A DNA stretch of 64,000 nt. Origin: Coniferiporia sulphurascens. Taxonomy: Eukaryota > Basidiomycota > Agaricomycetes > Hymenochaetales > Hymenochaetaceae. The DNA is taken from contig NBBA01000013.1 of the NCBI GenBank assembly GCA_002794785.1, positions 310,001-374,000 on the forward strand, read 5' to 3'. Below are positions 26,221 to 37,919 of this stretch, one piece after another. The notes below the pieces were generated by a model. It saw only the letters and a program-made list of their open reading frames with translations, had not been told where the DNA came from and did no database searches. Both the position numbers and the translations under genes were made by a program. Position 1 is the first letter of the stretch, and the number at the start of each line of letters is the position of its first letter.

Positions 26221-26534
26221 TGTATATGCCTGAAAAGTCGACAAATAGCTGGTACTATTAGATTTTGAATTGAAATGATTTTGCAACGAATCTGCTTTAC
26301 TCTCGAATTCTTTGTTTGAGTGGACCAACAAGGACCTACTGCAGGGTCCTAAACGCCAATCTCGGAATTCCCACGCCTCCCTTCTCCTCCCGACAAAGGA
26401 CAACGACGGAATCGGACATCGCCGTCTTGAGCGAGTCGACCCGCAGCGTCCGCACACCCCGCCCAACGCTGTTTACAGCCCGCGCAACCGATATCGACGA
26501 TTTGCTTGCGCCTGCCTCTGATGCATCGTAGTGG
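26221..26534 (+). other. Short spacer upstream of the CCCH-ankyrin-AAA+ gene
   Basis: About 314 bp hold the 3' UTR of the F-box gene and the promoter of the next. Nothing else is seen. Confidence 0.45.
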
Positions 26535-29500
26535 ATGGCAGCGCCCGCGCCCTACTGGAAGAAGAAAAGTGAGTGCTCGCGTTTTCGCGCACTTTGCATC
26601 CGTCGTAATGCGAGTTGACGCTTGATGACGCACACACTCAGCTCGGCCCTGCCCATTCTACTCGCAAGGTCGCTGTCTCTTCTCTGACGCGTGCAACTTC
26701 GTGCACAGCGTAAAGGTCAACCCTGACCTTCCAGCCGTCCGAACAGACGCAGACGTCGTGCTCGATGATGGCCCCGTGGGAACTAGGCGAGGTGCTCCTC
26801 AAGAATTCAGTGTGGAAGATGCAAGCAGAAACGGGTATGGTGATGGCAACGATAATGGGAATGACGATGGCGAGGCAACAGGTGCGTTGAGGCGTCGCTC
26901 ATCGGAGAGGAAGCGCCGCTCTGTGATGTCCCCGCCGCGCTCCCCACGCCTCTCAGGTCTGCTCAGTGTATTGGAGCCTCTCATCGGTCCGGATGTCGAA
27001 GAGTTTGAAAACTCAGATGAAGAAGGCGAAAACTCTGAGGATGCTAGTATCATTCAAGAGGCGGGCACTAATCCCAACGCACTAGAGCTTAGCCCGTCGT
27101 CGTATCCCGACGACCCGAGCGAGCCACCTTCGCATGACCTCTACAACGAATTCTTTGGCACAGACGAATCCGAAACGACACCATCTTCAGACACTACGGA
27201 TGCGCATAATATGTCGTCGCCCCTCGAAGCTGGGAGTCCCTTCGATCCTTTTCCCGAGACTGTAAACACCATTTCCCTCAACGATAGCCCTTCACTACAT
27301 CCGTTTTCACCTCCTGACGGCTCAGATAGACCAACGACATCTACCCCTAAACGCCTCCCAGGGCTCAGAGCACATGTTCCTTCGCCCATCGTCACACAAC
27401 ATCCTGAATACCACGCAATGGAAAACAGCGTTCCGGACAACAATATGCTCGAGCTTCGTCCACATCATCCGCAATCAACGTTCGATCTCCTTTCTTCTCC
27501 TTTCCTTTCTCCCGCACTGCGCATCCGCTCCCCGCAACTCTTTCCTACACGGGAGCCTAATTCCCCCATTTTCGGCTCACTCCCTGGTACCTCGAGTCCA
27601 CGTACGAAACCTTACTCGGACGACGACCTCGAGTCACTCGAGACGCTCGATTCCTCAGCAGAAGAAAGTGGAGAGCGAAGTTCAAGCTCCCTGTCTTCCT
27701 TGGAAAACGAATCTTACTCAAAGACGTCGTCGGACGACAGCCAGGACTCAATCGAGGTTCCGGACTCGCCGATGGAGAGCTTGGAAAACTCAGGTTCCGA
27801 TTTGGGATCACCACACGAGACGGAAAGACCTGCATCTGACTATTTCCGCACTCCGCGAAACGTTCCGCGTAGGGATGACATCCCGACATCAGAGCTCGAC
27901 GATTTACCACCGCTTCCCCCATCGCTCACAAGGAACGTTGACGGGACGAATAGAACGCCCTCTCAAATCGCATTTTCCGCTGAGCAGAGGGATCCCCCAC
28001 ATCGACCGCAACCCTTGGCGAACAGTCCGGACGGTGCCGATGACTCGCGGCTACGATATACTCCACCCAGTCCTTATTCTGGAGTCTCAGTGACCCAGGA
28101 TGCAAAGGAGTATTCTGAGGATGTGGGCTACTCAATTATGCAAGACGATATATCGTCACCGCACTCGCAGGACGAAGCCGTGGTCATATCTCTAAGTCAT
28201 AGTGTGGACGACATCTCTGATCGAGATTCCCCTGCAGTTCTACATGGAAACATGCCTAATGAAGTTGCGAATGAAGACAAACTTTCATCATTCCCCTCGT
28301 CATCACTTGCCAACACAATTGCCTACCTCACACCGATCTCCATAAATAGTGACAGGAATATCTTGCTGGATTCTCCAACGAACGGGTCCCTCGGTCCATC
28401 ACCCGTATCCACGGATCTTCACTCATCATATACATCCGACACACTGGTAGAGCCAGACGATGACCTGCAGATGCATGGTTCACCTTTCAAGTCGCGAGCA
28501 AGTATTATCAGAGATAAGAGCAATCCAAAGCGGTTGACGGTGACATCGCCAACGAAGCTTCTCCGTGAGGCATACTCACCTACATCACTCGAGAAGACGA
28601 TACGTGCGGCACCTTCCCCGTTGCATGAGGAAGCGCCTCGGCCGGGCTCTTCTATGTCCTCTGTTTCGTCGAGCTCGAGGAGGTTGTCCTGGATGGATGT
28701 GTCGAAGAAGGTCGGGGCAGCGCAGAAAGTACCATTTGGCTTCCGACAATCTCTTCTCTTGGTGGGTTCTTGGAGACAGCTGTCCGGTCATCTGCTAATT
28801 TAAGAGTTTCTAGGGTCAAGCGCAGTTATCGCCGCCACCAAGGGGGAGTCCATCATATTCTACCCGTGATAGCATTGCGTCCCAAACAAGCTCGACGTCC
28901 AGCCTGAACTTGATCTATGCGTCGCAACCGCGTTCAGCCTCTCGGGTCGATTTGCTTTCAGGCCGCGCACGTTCCGTGTCGCCGGCACCGTTTGCTTCAA
29001 ATAGGAATAGCACGGTCCTTCGTACAAATTCAGCACCATCTCGTGAAAGTACCGCATTCGCACACACACCACGTTCGGCGTCGCAGCTGGACTTCGCCTC
29101 GAATCGCGCTCGATCCGATTCACCGGTACCTCTCGGCGGTTCTGAGCCGTCGTCAAGTAGGCCACCGTCATGGATGAGACCTCTTCGACTTGTACGTATT
29201 GATGACATCCCGTCGATCCCTTTTCTCGTGCTGATAAAGTATATTCTTTGAACATCCAGTCACGAATTGCATATAGCCCTGTCCCTTCCGACCAACAATC
29301 GCCCATTTCTGTTTCTTCTCATAAACGCTTCTCAATAGGTAAGTTTGTGATGTACAATCCGAATAACGAACAGTATGGCTGACGTAGTGGCTAAGCATCC
29401 ATTCCTTCATTTGCATCTCATGTTCGGAAAGTGTCACAAGAATCATCTGTAAAACATAGCTTGGTTCGTTCAGCTTTTTTAGTGCAAATAGTCACTCAAC

Positions 29501-31556
29501 TGACGAGTTACACCAGCTTTCGTCGGCTAGATCTTCGTTAATATCTGCATACCTTAACGACTCGGATATACCCTCTCATGATACTCACCCATCTCACGCC
29601 GGAGGAAGTCCCCAAGTGTCATCGTCGAATCCTGACACGTCTCCTGCTCGACCTATTAATCTTTCGCAGCACGAAGCTGTAGTCGCACACCGCCATTCGC
29701 GCTCGATAAACTCCAGCGGCGCAGAGAACATTCATGGTCTCGATTTACTAAGTCCCCTTTCCGGTTCCATGCGTGGGTTGGACTTCGATGACCTCCCTCA
29801 ATGGCAATGGTCAGACATTGACAATGAAATAACGCTCAGGGAGCCTTCCGTGCATAATTATCCCACATCAGCTGCAACAGTGGAATTTTCCGAGCCCGCA
29901 CCTCACGCGCCTTCCCCCGCTGCTAATTACACTCCTGTCTCTGCATTCATTCCTACCCCCTCGCACGCTATCGCTACGCCGCGCCCGACACTCATATTCG
30001 CCATTGCGAGTGATGATCCCGCAGAAGTCGAGCGCGTGCTTGCAAGTGGCGAGGCGCGACCGAACGACGATGTCGGACCACAGTCTGCGCTAGAGTTTGC
30101 GCTCACAAACGATGCCCTCGCACACAAGACAGAAATTGTGAAGCTGCTGCTTGCCTATGGCGCGAACCCATCAGTGCTCCCTACCGACTTGCGTACCGCA
30201 CACGCGGAGCCTACGCGAGACGAAAAAAGCGGGAAGGGTGCGGAAGGCAACGAGAATGACGAGAGCAGTGACGTTTTGGCGGCTTTGCCTTCAGATGGGT
30301 CCCCAGCGAAGGTGGCAGTCGACAATACCCAAAGCAAAAAGCGCGAAAGTGTGCTGAATCCCGCGATGAAGTATTACCTGAACCGAGCATCGGCTTCACA
30401 ATCGAGTGCTGCACTGCGGCGGTCGGACTTCAGACCACTGGCACGCATGCGGTTTGACTTTGTCGGCCAGGACCGTGCGCTTGAGCACCTGTACTGGGTT
30501 CTTGGCATGCACTCACAACAACCTATCGGCACCCCGCTCGTCGTTCTGTGCTGCGGCCCTAGTGGGCATGGGAAGAGTCTGTTAGCTAGGAAGTGTGAGT
30601 TCTTCCGCTTAATATCACTTACCGGAAAGAAGTAAGTGCTGATCTGCTCCTGTCCAAAGTCGGGAGTTTACTTGATGTTCCGACGCATACTGTTAATATG
30701 ACTATCCTTAAAACGTCCCATGATTTATGGGAGTGTCCTTCTATGAGTCCATATGATGTGAGTGGCGTCGCCCCAATTGTAACTTCCCAGAATCAGACCT
30801 GATGACTTGCCAGCAACCTTCGGATCGAACGCTGGCCGAGTTCTTGACGGACAACGAAGGGAAGCGTTGCGTTGTCGTTCTAGACGTTAGTCCCTTTAGT
30901 CCCCAGAGTCGCATGGAAGGAATCGCTAACTGTCCACGCAGGAAATTGACAAGAACGAAGACGATCGCACTCTTTGGTCCCTCCTTGCTCCGTGGGAGCT
31001 AGGTATGTGTTAGCGATGCTACTCTAGGTTTTGTTAGACTCAATTAATATCAATAAAATTCAGGCCGTTGCTCAATCGACGCTGGGCGTCGACACATTGA
31101 CGTTCGGAACGTCATCTGGCTGGGGACGTCGAACATCGGGCAGGACCTTGTGTTCGAGCACTACGATTCGCGCAATGACTCCAACACCATGATCTCGAAG
31201 GCAGAGTACCGCGGGCTGATGAATTTGCTTCGTCCGCGCGTGACTGAGCGACTCGGGGTGCGTGCTGGCAACCTAACCTTTACATCTAAATATTACGAAG
31301 GACGCTGACTGCTTTTCTCCAGACCTCACTGATGTCGCGCGTGACGGCCGTCCTGCCGTTCGTGCCATTCACAGACGAGGAAAAGCTGGCCATCGCGTCG
31401 GAGGCGGTGCTTGCCCTCGGCGGCGAGATGGCGTCGGAGCTGTCGCCTACAGAGTTCGAGAACCTCGCAGCGCAGTGTGTGGCTGAATATGTGTCGACCG
31501 ATGGTGCGCGCTCGTTGTACAGGAGTGTATCGACGCACTTGATGGAGGCGTTCTAG
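26535..31556 (+). CDS. Multidomain protein: CCCH zinc finger, long disordered region, ankyrin repeats, ClpB-like AAA+ domain
   Basis: Eleven exons join in phase: 26535-26568, 26642-28761, 28814-29191, 29260-29338, 29396-29448, 29517-30594, 30660-30757, 30814-30885, 30942-31002, 31064-31257 and 31323-31556, giving about 1466 residues. A zinc finger C15-x7-C23-x5-C29-x3-H33 (CPFYSQGRC, CNFVH) begins right after exon 1. About 1000 residues rich in Ser, Pro, Asp and Glu follow. Ankyrin-type repeats lie at about 1043-1110 (LIFAIASDDPAEVERVL, KTEIVKLLLAYGANP). The C-terminal AAA+ domain has Walker A CGPSGHGKS (~1235), Walker B VVVLDEID (~1304), sensor-1 WLGTSNIGQD and a candidate Arg finger in LRPRVTERLG. 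The ankyrin plus Hsp100-like AAA+ pairing resembles Skd3/CLPB. The CCCH finger suggests RNA binding. The 29339-29516 junctions are the weakest, though both chosen introns have a CTGAC branch site. Confidence 0.8.
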
Positions 31557-34500
31557 CTGTTGGATCATCTTTTTTTCTTCCCGCTTGACTTCCCCTCGCC
31601 CGTTCCAATCATGTGCATTAAATTACTACTTAGATTCATTTATATGTGTACTTAACGTCGGTTTTATATATCACCGCATCACAGATGCACAGGACCAGCA
31701 GTCCAACGATCCAACCCGCCACTTCGGATTTGCACACAAACAAATGCTAGCGCAGGCGTCCAAGTCTAAGAATCGAGACCCCCTTTTCCCCTGTTCGGAG
31801 GAACCAATACAGCACTCTGTTGTTTCGCCTGGACGGGCGTAATTGGCAGGAAAGCTAGAAACAAGCCCACAAATATCAGAAACCCAGTCAATATATACTT
31901 CCGGGCGCCTCATTAATTGAATCAATGATTCCTAACCATGCAGCGGCTATAAGGTCGGTTAAACACGACCTGAGTACCGTAGAACAACACCGTATGTATT
32001 CGTACGGGCGACATCAAATAACGTCAGACGTCCATACGAGTATGCGTCTGATTGCGCGCCGCTCGCCTTGTCTCTTTGTGGTTTATAGCGGGATGGGATC
32101 GGAGAGGGGCAGGCAAGCGAGAAAGGTCCCGAGTCGGACTCCAGAATATTAATCCTTTCAAGTTAGGCGTCCCTGGCAGTACAGTACCCTTGTCAGCTCT
32201 AGAGAGGTTACGATGGATGAAGCCGATGAATCTCCTGAGTGTGTGATCCATCGTAGACCCGCCGCTCAGGCACAGATCCAGGAGGTTTTCACACAAATAT
32301 TAATGTACATGTACATGTGTGATATGAGCATATGTTCCGATTCTCCACGCCTGGACAGAAATGGCAGCGGCTAAACTCCCGAGTTTTTATTTTCGTCAAA
32401 GAACGATTTTAGACTAGGCCACACACGTTTCTACAAACTGATCCTGGGTGATTGAAGCCACGGTCCGAGTCTCGCTGGGTGGAATAGTTCTTCAAGTCGT
32501 GCGGCGTCGTTCGCTTCTTGTGCGGGATACCAGTGGTAGAATGGAATTAGAGATTTGGAAGACACTTTGGCCCCTGCGGTCGGTGGGAGGAGCCCGAGAT
32601 ATTCCGAGTTGTTGGAAGTACACCAAGTAGCATGATTTTCAGTGCTTCTGAGTAAGTGGTAGTAGTAATCAATATGTATACCCGAACATCCCCGCTACCG
32701 TGCCAGTGACGGGGGCCCCTCTTTCACCCCCAGAATCCTGATGGCAACCGCCGCAACGCTCTCGAGCGTTCTCAAGCTCGCGAACCGGGTCCCGCTTCAA
32801 GTTTGGACTCCGAGGGAGGTTAGTCGGTCAGTCGAGTCCCATATTAACCCAAATTGCAGCAGGGGCTTCGAGATCACTTGCACTTGCATTCTCGCCGCTC
32901 CGAGTCGAGGCTCGAGCGCGAGCGCGCGCTTGGCTTTTCAAGAATCAGCCGCCCTCCTCTCTTCTCTTCCAAAACGGGATTCTACCCATGTTTAGGAATC
33001 GCCTGAATCGCCGAATCATAAATCACGAATCATGGAATCATGGAATTATGCCCGGCATTCGGCGAGTCTGCGCTGTGAGTAATTAATATTCGGAGTGCTA
33101 CTTGACATCCCTGATCTCTGAATTAATGCCAGTGGGTTCCGACGTAAGGGTCGGCGAGACTCTATGGACCCCGGGTCCTCCGAGTCCTTCGTCTTCATCT
33201 TCATCTTCAGCTTCATCCGCCGCCGGTACACGCCCGCGGGATGGCCGGTGATCACCCTTCATTTCTACTATCAGGCGACTACCACAAATAGTCAGGGGGG
33301 TCAAGATCGAACGCGGTCATGCGGTATGAGTTAGCTTGAGCGAGCTGACCTGAGTTGGCCACGGACTATCCAAGTTGCTCTTGGTATTCAGCATTAATCG
33401 TAGTGATTTTGGTCGAATCTACGATATTACCCCTCAGCCACGTGTATCAATACACAATAAATCAAGGTCCATCACGGTACGACAAACCAAAAGAGGCTAT
33501 ACCACGGACATACGAACTTGAACCTCAGTGAAACGGCCAAGACGCAAGAAGAGAAGCACAGCAAAAAAAAACGAGTACTCAGAACAAATTTGATACCGCA
33601 CACACTCGTGTCCGAGCCCTTGATCCCCTCAGCTCCTCGGATGCCAAATAAGCTGTATTCACCTCCGACTCCGGCGACCCTGCCAGTGCTTGGGATGCCG
33701 GCAGCTGATAGAACTCGGAGTCAAAACATGTTCCTCGGCTCGGGTAGTAGCTCATGGGATTCGCGGTCGCAGTAGGCACCCGCAGCTCTGCTTTTAGTAG
33801 TACGGTATTTGGTCATTCGGTCCTTTTTCGATACAGCCTAAGTATCATGATAGGTGCAATATTGTTAATGTTGAAGTTCGAGCCCGAGCTCCAGCTCGAG
33901 CCTCGATGCCGAGTCGGCCGTCGGAGTTTGAAAAAAATTTCGTAGAATTTTCACTACTGCCTGTATGCGCGCTCGGTTTCCCTTCGCGCGATTAATTACT
34001 GTATCTACTGGTTACAAGATATTCTAGTTGGCGTCGCACGGAAGGCATTAATATTTGCATGCGCCGCAATTTGCTGAAAACCAACATGCAATACTACGTC
34101 GCTGCCCAAAGTGCGAGAGTCCAACAGAATATTAGTGGCTTCTCTTCTCTCTTTTAAAAATTTACCCCCAAATCCTTTCTAGAGGAAAATTCCCGTTCCT
34201 TCGCGATCATTTGACGTTTCTGAGACTCGGATGGACTTTCAACGTCGGAATTTGCCTTAGGCGCATATACGATCACAACTTCTTGCCGCCGCAATAATCC
34301 GACGTGCATAAACGAGTTCAACGGAATACCGTACCTCCTCCCTTCCTCTCTCCAAAATTTCTCCCTGAGCGGTGGCCCCACACTGAGCAGAGTAAGACAC
34401 ACATCACAAGTCAATCAGACTCGGGAAGACCGCACACCGCACAGCGTCACCGAAATCAACATACCAAACCCCCACATACTGTATATATTTATTTGCACAT

Positions 34501-35236
34501 TCAACTCCTTCCCCCTTCTAATCGTCCGAGTCGTAACACACCCAGACGTCGCCCCCCTATCGCCTACTTCCTCCGAGTCCGCTTCCCCGCTTCCTCTTCC
34601 TCGTCACCGCGTTCCCCTCCCCCCCTCTCACGTTCCAAAGAAGAAATGTATATATGAGGACATCGACAGTTAACAAATACATATTCTGACATAAGACCGC
34701 CCTTTCCGGTCAACAGTCACCCAAACACGATCAATCCAATAAAGTTTAAACTCCGTCCCAAAAAGAAAAGAAAGTTACTCCGAGTCAACGAAATCGTTCG
34801 TTCATTTTGGTTCCGTCAAATCGGGGTTTAAACTTGTGAGATAAGATGCTTTTGTTTATTTACAGTATTCCTGTGTACCTTTTCTAGTATTCAAAGCTAA
34901 CACCAATATACAGTGTACAGTGTAATATCTACAATCAATCACTTTCGAGCCTCGAGCCTTGAGCCCCGACTCCCGAGTCGCAGATGGACCCCGGATCATC
35001 AGAACACACCCGGGAATGCACGAAAGCGCAGCCTTTACTCCCCCTGCACAGTAAAATAAAGAAGCCTCCTCGTGCAATTACTTGCCCGAGAAGCCTCCGA
35101 CGATATGGACGGCCGTCGGTAGCACAATTTTTAGGGTATAATTTCCGCGGAATAGGCAAAACGACAAGACAGCCCGGTCATCGCGTCCAGCACCTGCTAA
35201 GAAAGAGAAGGGGGAAAAAAAGGCCATCGCTATGCC
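31557..35236. other. 3.7-kb gene-poor spacer
   Basis: No gene, tRNA or transposon is supported; open frames are short and compositionally random. It holds a GAATC-rich cluster at about 32996-33041, ACTCGGAGTC-like motifs (33713, 34571, 34777) and AATATTAAT motifs (32145, 32296, 33082, 34048). The sequence from about 34440 to 34640 is C/T-rich. Confidence 0.5.
32996..33041. repeat. GAATC-rich cluster
   Basis: GAATC or AATC recurs about seven times within ~50 bp (GAATCGCCTGAATCGCCGAA and onward). Part of it, CACGAATCATGG-ATCATG, recurs in reverse orientation at 42061-42082. Confidence 0.6.
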
Positions 35237-36122
35237 CTAGTCTTCCCACTGCTGCGCACGGCAGTACTGGCGCAGTTTGTAATCAACCGAGCGCTCAATA
35301 TCAGCTCTGTACACCTCTTCCATCGTCGGCTCCATTCCGGGGAGACACGCGCGCGTAGGGCCTGTCGGTCCGGACGCAGGGGACGCAGGAGTGACGCGGA
35401 GCGCCTCATAGCGCGCATCGCGCAACGCAGAGATTGCGACGGCGAGCTCGAGTCCGATTTGATGCGCCTCCTCCGCGGACAGCGCCTCCCTTCGAAGAGC
35501 AAGGCTGCGCAGCGCCGGACGTCGCCACGTGCGGATGTCATGTATGCGTGCGAGCTCAAGTCTCCGCGCGGGCGAAAGGACGAGTGCGTCGAGCCTTTCC
35601 AGCACGGCGTCCTGGATTGCGTCGAAGCACCACATTCGCGCGAGTGCAAGTGCAGAGATGAGCTCGGATTCCGTGATCACGTTGTCGTGCCGCGAAGGTC
35701 TGATGGTGAGTTTATATTTTACGTTTTGTGAATAATAGATTGCTTAGTTAATTAATTAGTTGACTTTTCGTGGGAGGGGTTTGCTTACTGTGGGTAGAGT
35801 AGTTTTAAAAATGCGAGGAAGTCCTTCGCCTTCACACCCTCCAGGACGAGCGGATGTTCGTCGCTATATCCCTCCTGTACAGTAGCGTCCCCACACGCCG
35901 GAAGGGTGAACATGCCATGAAATACATCCGAGTGCTCCTCAAATCGCTCCCTCGGGACGCGGAAAAGGGTGTCCTCTGCCTAAGACAAATTCACAACGTA
36001 GTCAGAACGACATCGCCCCGAGTATAACAAATAGGAAGCAGACGCCTCAAAGAACGTACTTTGAAGACGATCAAACAGAAGTAGTAGCTCTTCTCTCTCC
36101 GCGCACGTCCGCTCAGCGTCAT
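35237..36122 (-). CDS. BTB/POZ domain protein
   Basis: Three exons on the minus strand: 36122-36060, 35979-35789 and 35699-35237, giving 238 residues. The BTB fold is visible as AEDTLFRVPRERFEEHSDVFHGMF, then the loop with VLEGVKAKDFLAFLKLLYP. The helical C-terminal part typical of basidiomycete BTB proteins follows (ALALARMWCFDAIQDAVL, RRLELARIHDIRTWRRPAL, AEEAHQIGLELAVAISALRDAR). Such proteins are numerous in agaricomycetes; some are Cullin-3 adaptors, most are unstudied. The start at 36122 is uncertain, because the segment before AEDTLF is short for the family and a further 5' exon may exist. Confidence 0.82.
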
Positions 36123-37919
36123 TTTAGCAGCTCGGTCCGGGTGATGGGTAATGACAAGGAGGACGAAGTGGCGTGGCCGGGAGGAGGTGAAACTCTTCTT
36201 GAAGTAAAGCTGCGTCCCCCGCGGGTATATATATATATCCATCGGAGCATTGAGGCGCAGATGTGCATCAAACAACAACTGGATATTCGCCGGCGGTCAG
36301 CGAGATAACTGCTAGAATGTCCGCCGTCAGACAGAGAACCCCCATGACGCGACCCGCAAGCGGGAGTTCCGCGGGTCAACATACTGCATAGCGTTCAAAG
36401 AAGCGCGTTTCTCCAGGTTTTTGGGGAAGGGGGGAGGACGCGAACTGTACGGTTGACAGGGGCGCGTCATGATGGGCTGGTCCGTAGCCATAAACTGCTC
36501 TCGCATACCCACCCACACCTTACACTGTGTTGCGGCTGCAACGGAGCTTCGATGGTCACTGAGAGTTTGAGGGGTATGAGCCGCCAAAACGGCGAGACAA
36601 CCGTCGAGCCGCCGCGCTTCGGAGGCCCAAAGCGGCGACATGCAGGACGCGGGCACGATGATTGGAGGGCCCGACCTTCGACTCGGAGACTCTAGGGCTT
36701 GCAACGCCGAGGAGCTGACCGCAACGCAGTGCAACTGTGTACAATAATGTACGAGTGTTAAAACGGAACACTACTAGGCGGATGGCGTCATTTCGGCGGA
36801 TACGTGGGACAAAGACAGAGCGTTCCGAGAGACAGACAAGGCGTCCGTAAGTCCGAGTCCGAGCTCAACATCGGGTTTGAGTAGCAAGCCTACCATTAAG
36901 TACCAAAGCGGAACATCATGTATGCCGTAATCAGCTCCCACAACTATCAATTAGGTAACTCTCACATCACGCACGGTTCTTGGGGGAACGCCCAGGCCCC
37001 AGGGCCCAAGGCACAGTTTCCATAAACGGCACACAACGCTAATCGTGATCAACGCCCGCCGAGACCTTAGTGGTATCACGATGCAGTGTCGACTGCGCCG
37101 CACGTTCTAGCCCCCCGTAGGAAAATGTATTCAGACTAAAATTTGGAATGGTCCGACATCGCTCCTCCTCTCTGCCGAACGTGCCTGTCTCCGAGTCCGT
37201 CCACACCGGAAAATAAAAACAAAAAACATGAATCAGGGGAGAGACTACTCCGAGTAAAATTGATTGACATTCCGTGGCACTCCTTTATTATTTATCCTAC
37301 TTCTCAGATCCCCCTGAATCGACTTTGTCGATATGTTCCGGTCAGCCTTGGCTCTGGTGAACTTGTCTCGGTTTCATATGTGCCCTGATCTCCTCCTACT
37401 TTTTTTGGCCAAGTCAGGTCAGGTCGTGCCTCACTCCGCCGCGACTCCCTTCTGATCTCGCCCTCACTTGCTGTGTATACCATAGAATCAGCCCCCTTTG
37501 ATTCTCAACTCTCGGTTTCCATTCCCCAGGCCTTAAACAACTAAAACTGAGCTCTTGATGCGCCACAATCCCGACGTGTGTAAGTATCCGTCCACAGCAG
37601 ACGCCACTCGTTGCCCGACTTGTCGGGTCTAAGCATACCGGCGTCGTTTTGGACCCTAACACAAAATAGGTCCCGACAACTATAGCACTGATACGTTCCA
37701 GGGAAATCCCCGTGTCTCGCTTCCCACCTCACAATTATTTTTATACTGATATGTGTATATAGTACATGGAACATATTCCCGGATGTTCACGGTGACAACG
37801 GTAACGACAAAAGATACAACACAACATTTGCTAATGTTAATTTTCACAAAAACACATTTTAATTCATGTGCAAAAGGTATTTGGTTCATCGTTATTGATG
37901 CCAGATCGGGTAATTAGGG
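36123..37919. other. Spacer between the BTB gene and the kinase gene
   Basis: About 1.8 kb without supported coding content. It includes a TA run at 36225-36238 and ACTCGGA-type motifs at 36681, 36851 and 37189. The BTB promoter must lie at its left end. Confidence 0.45.
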
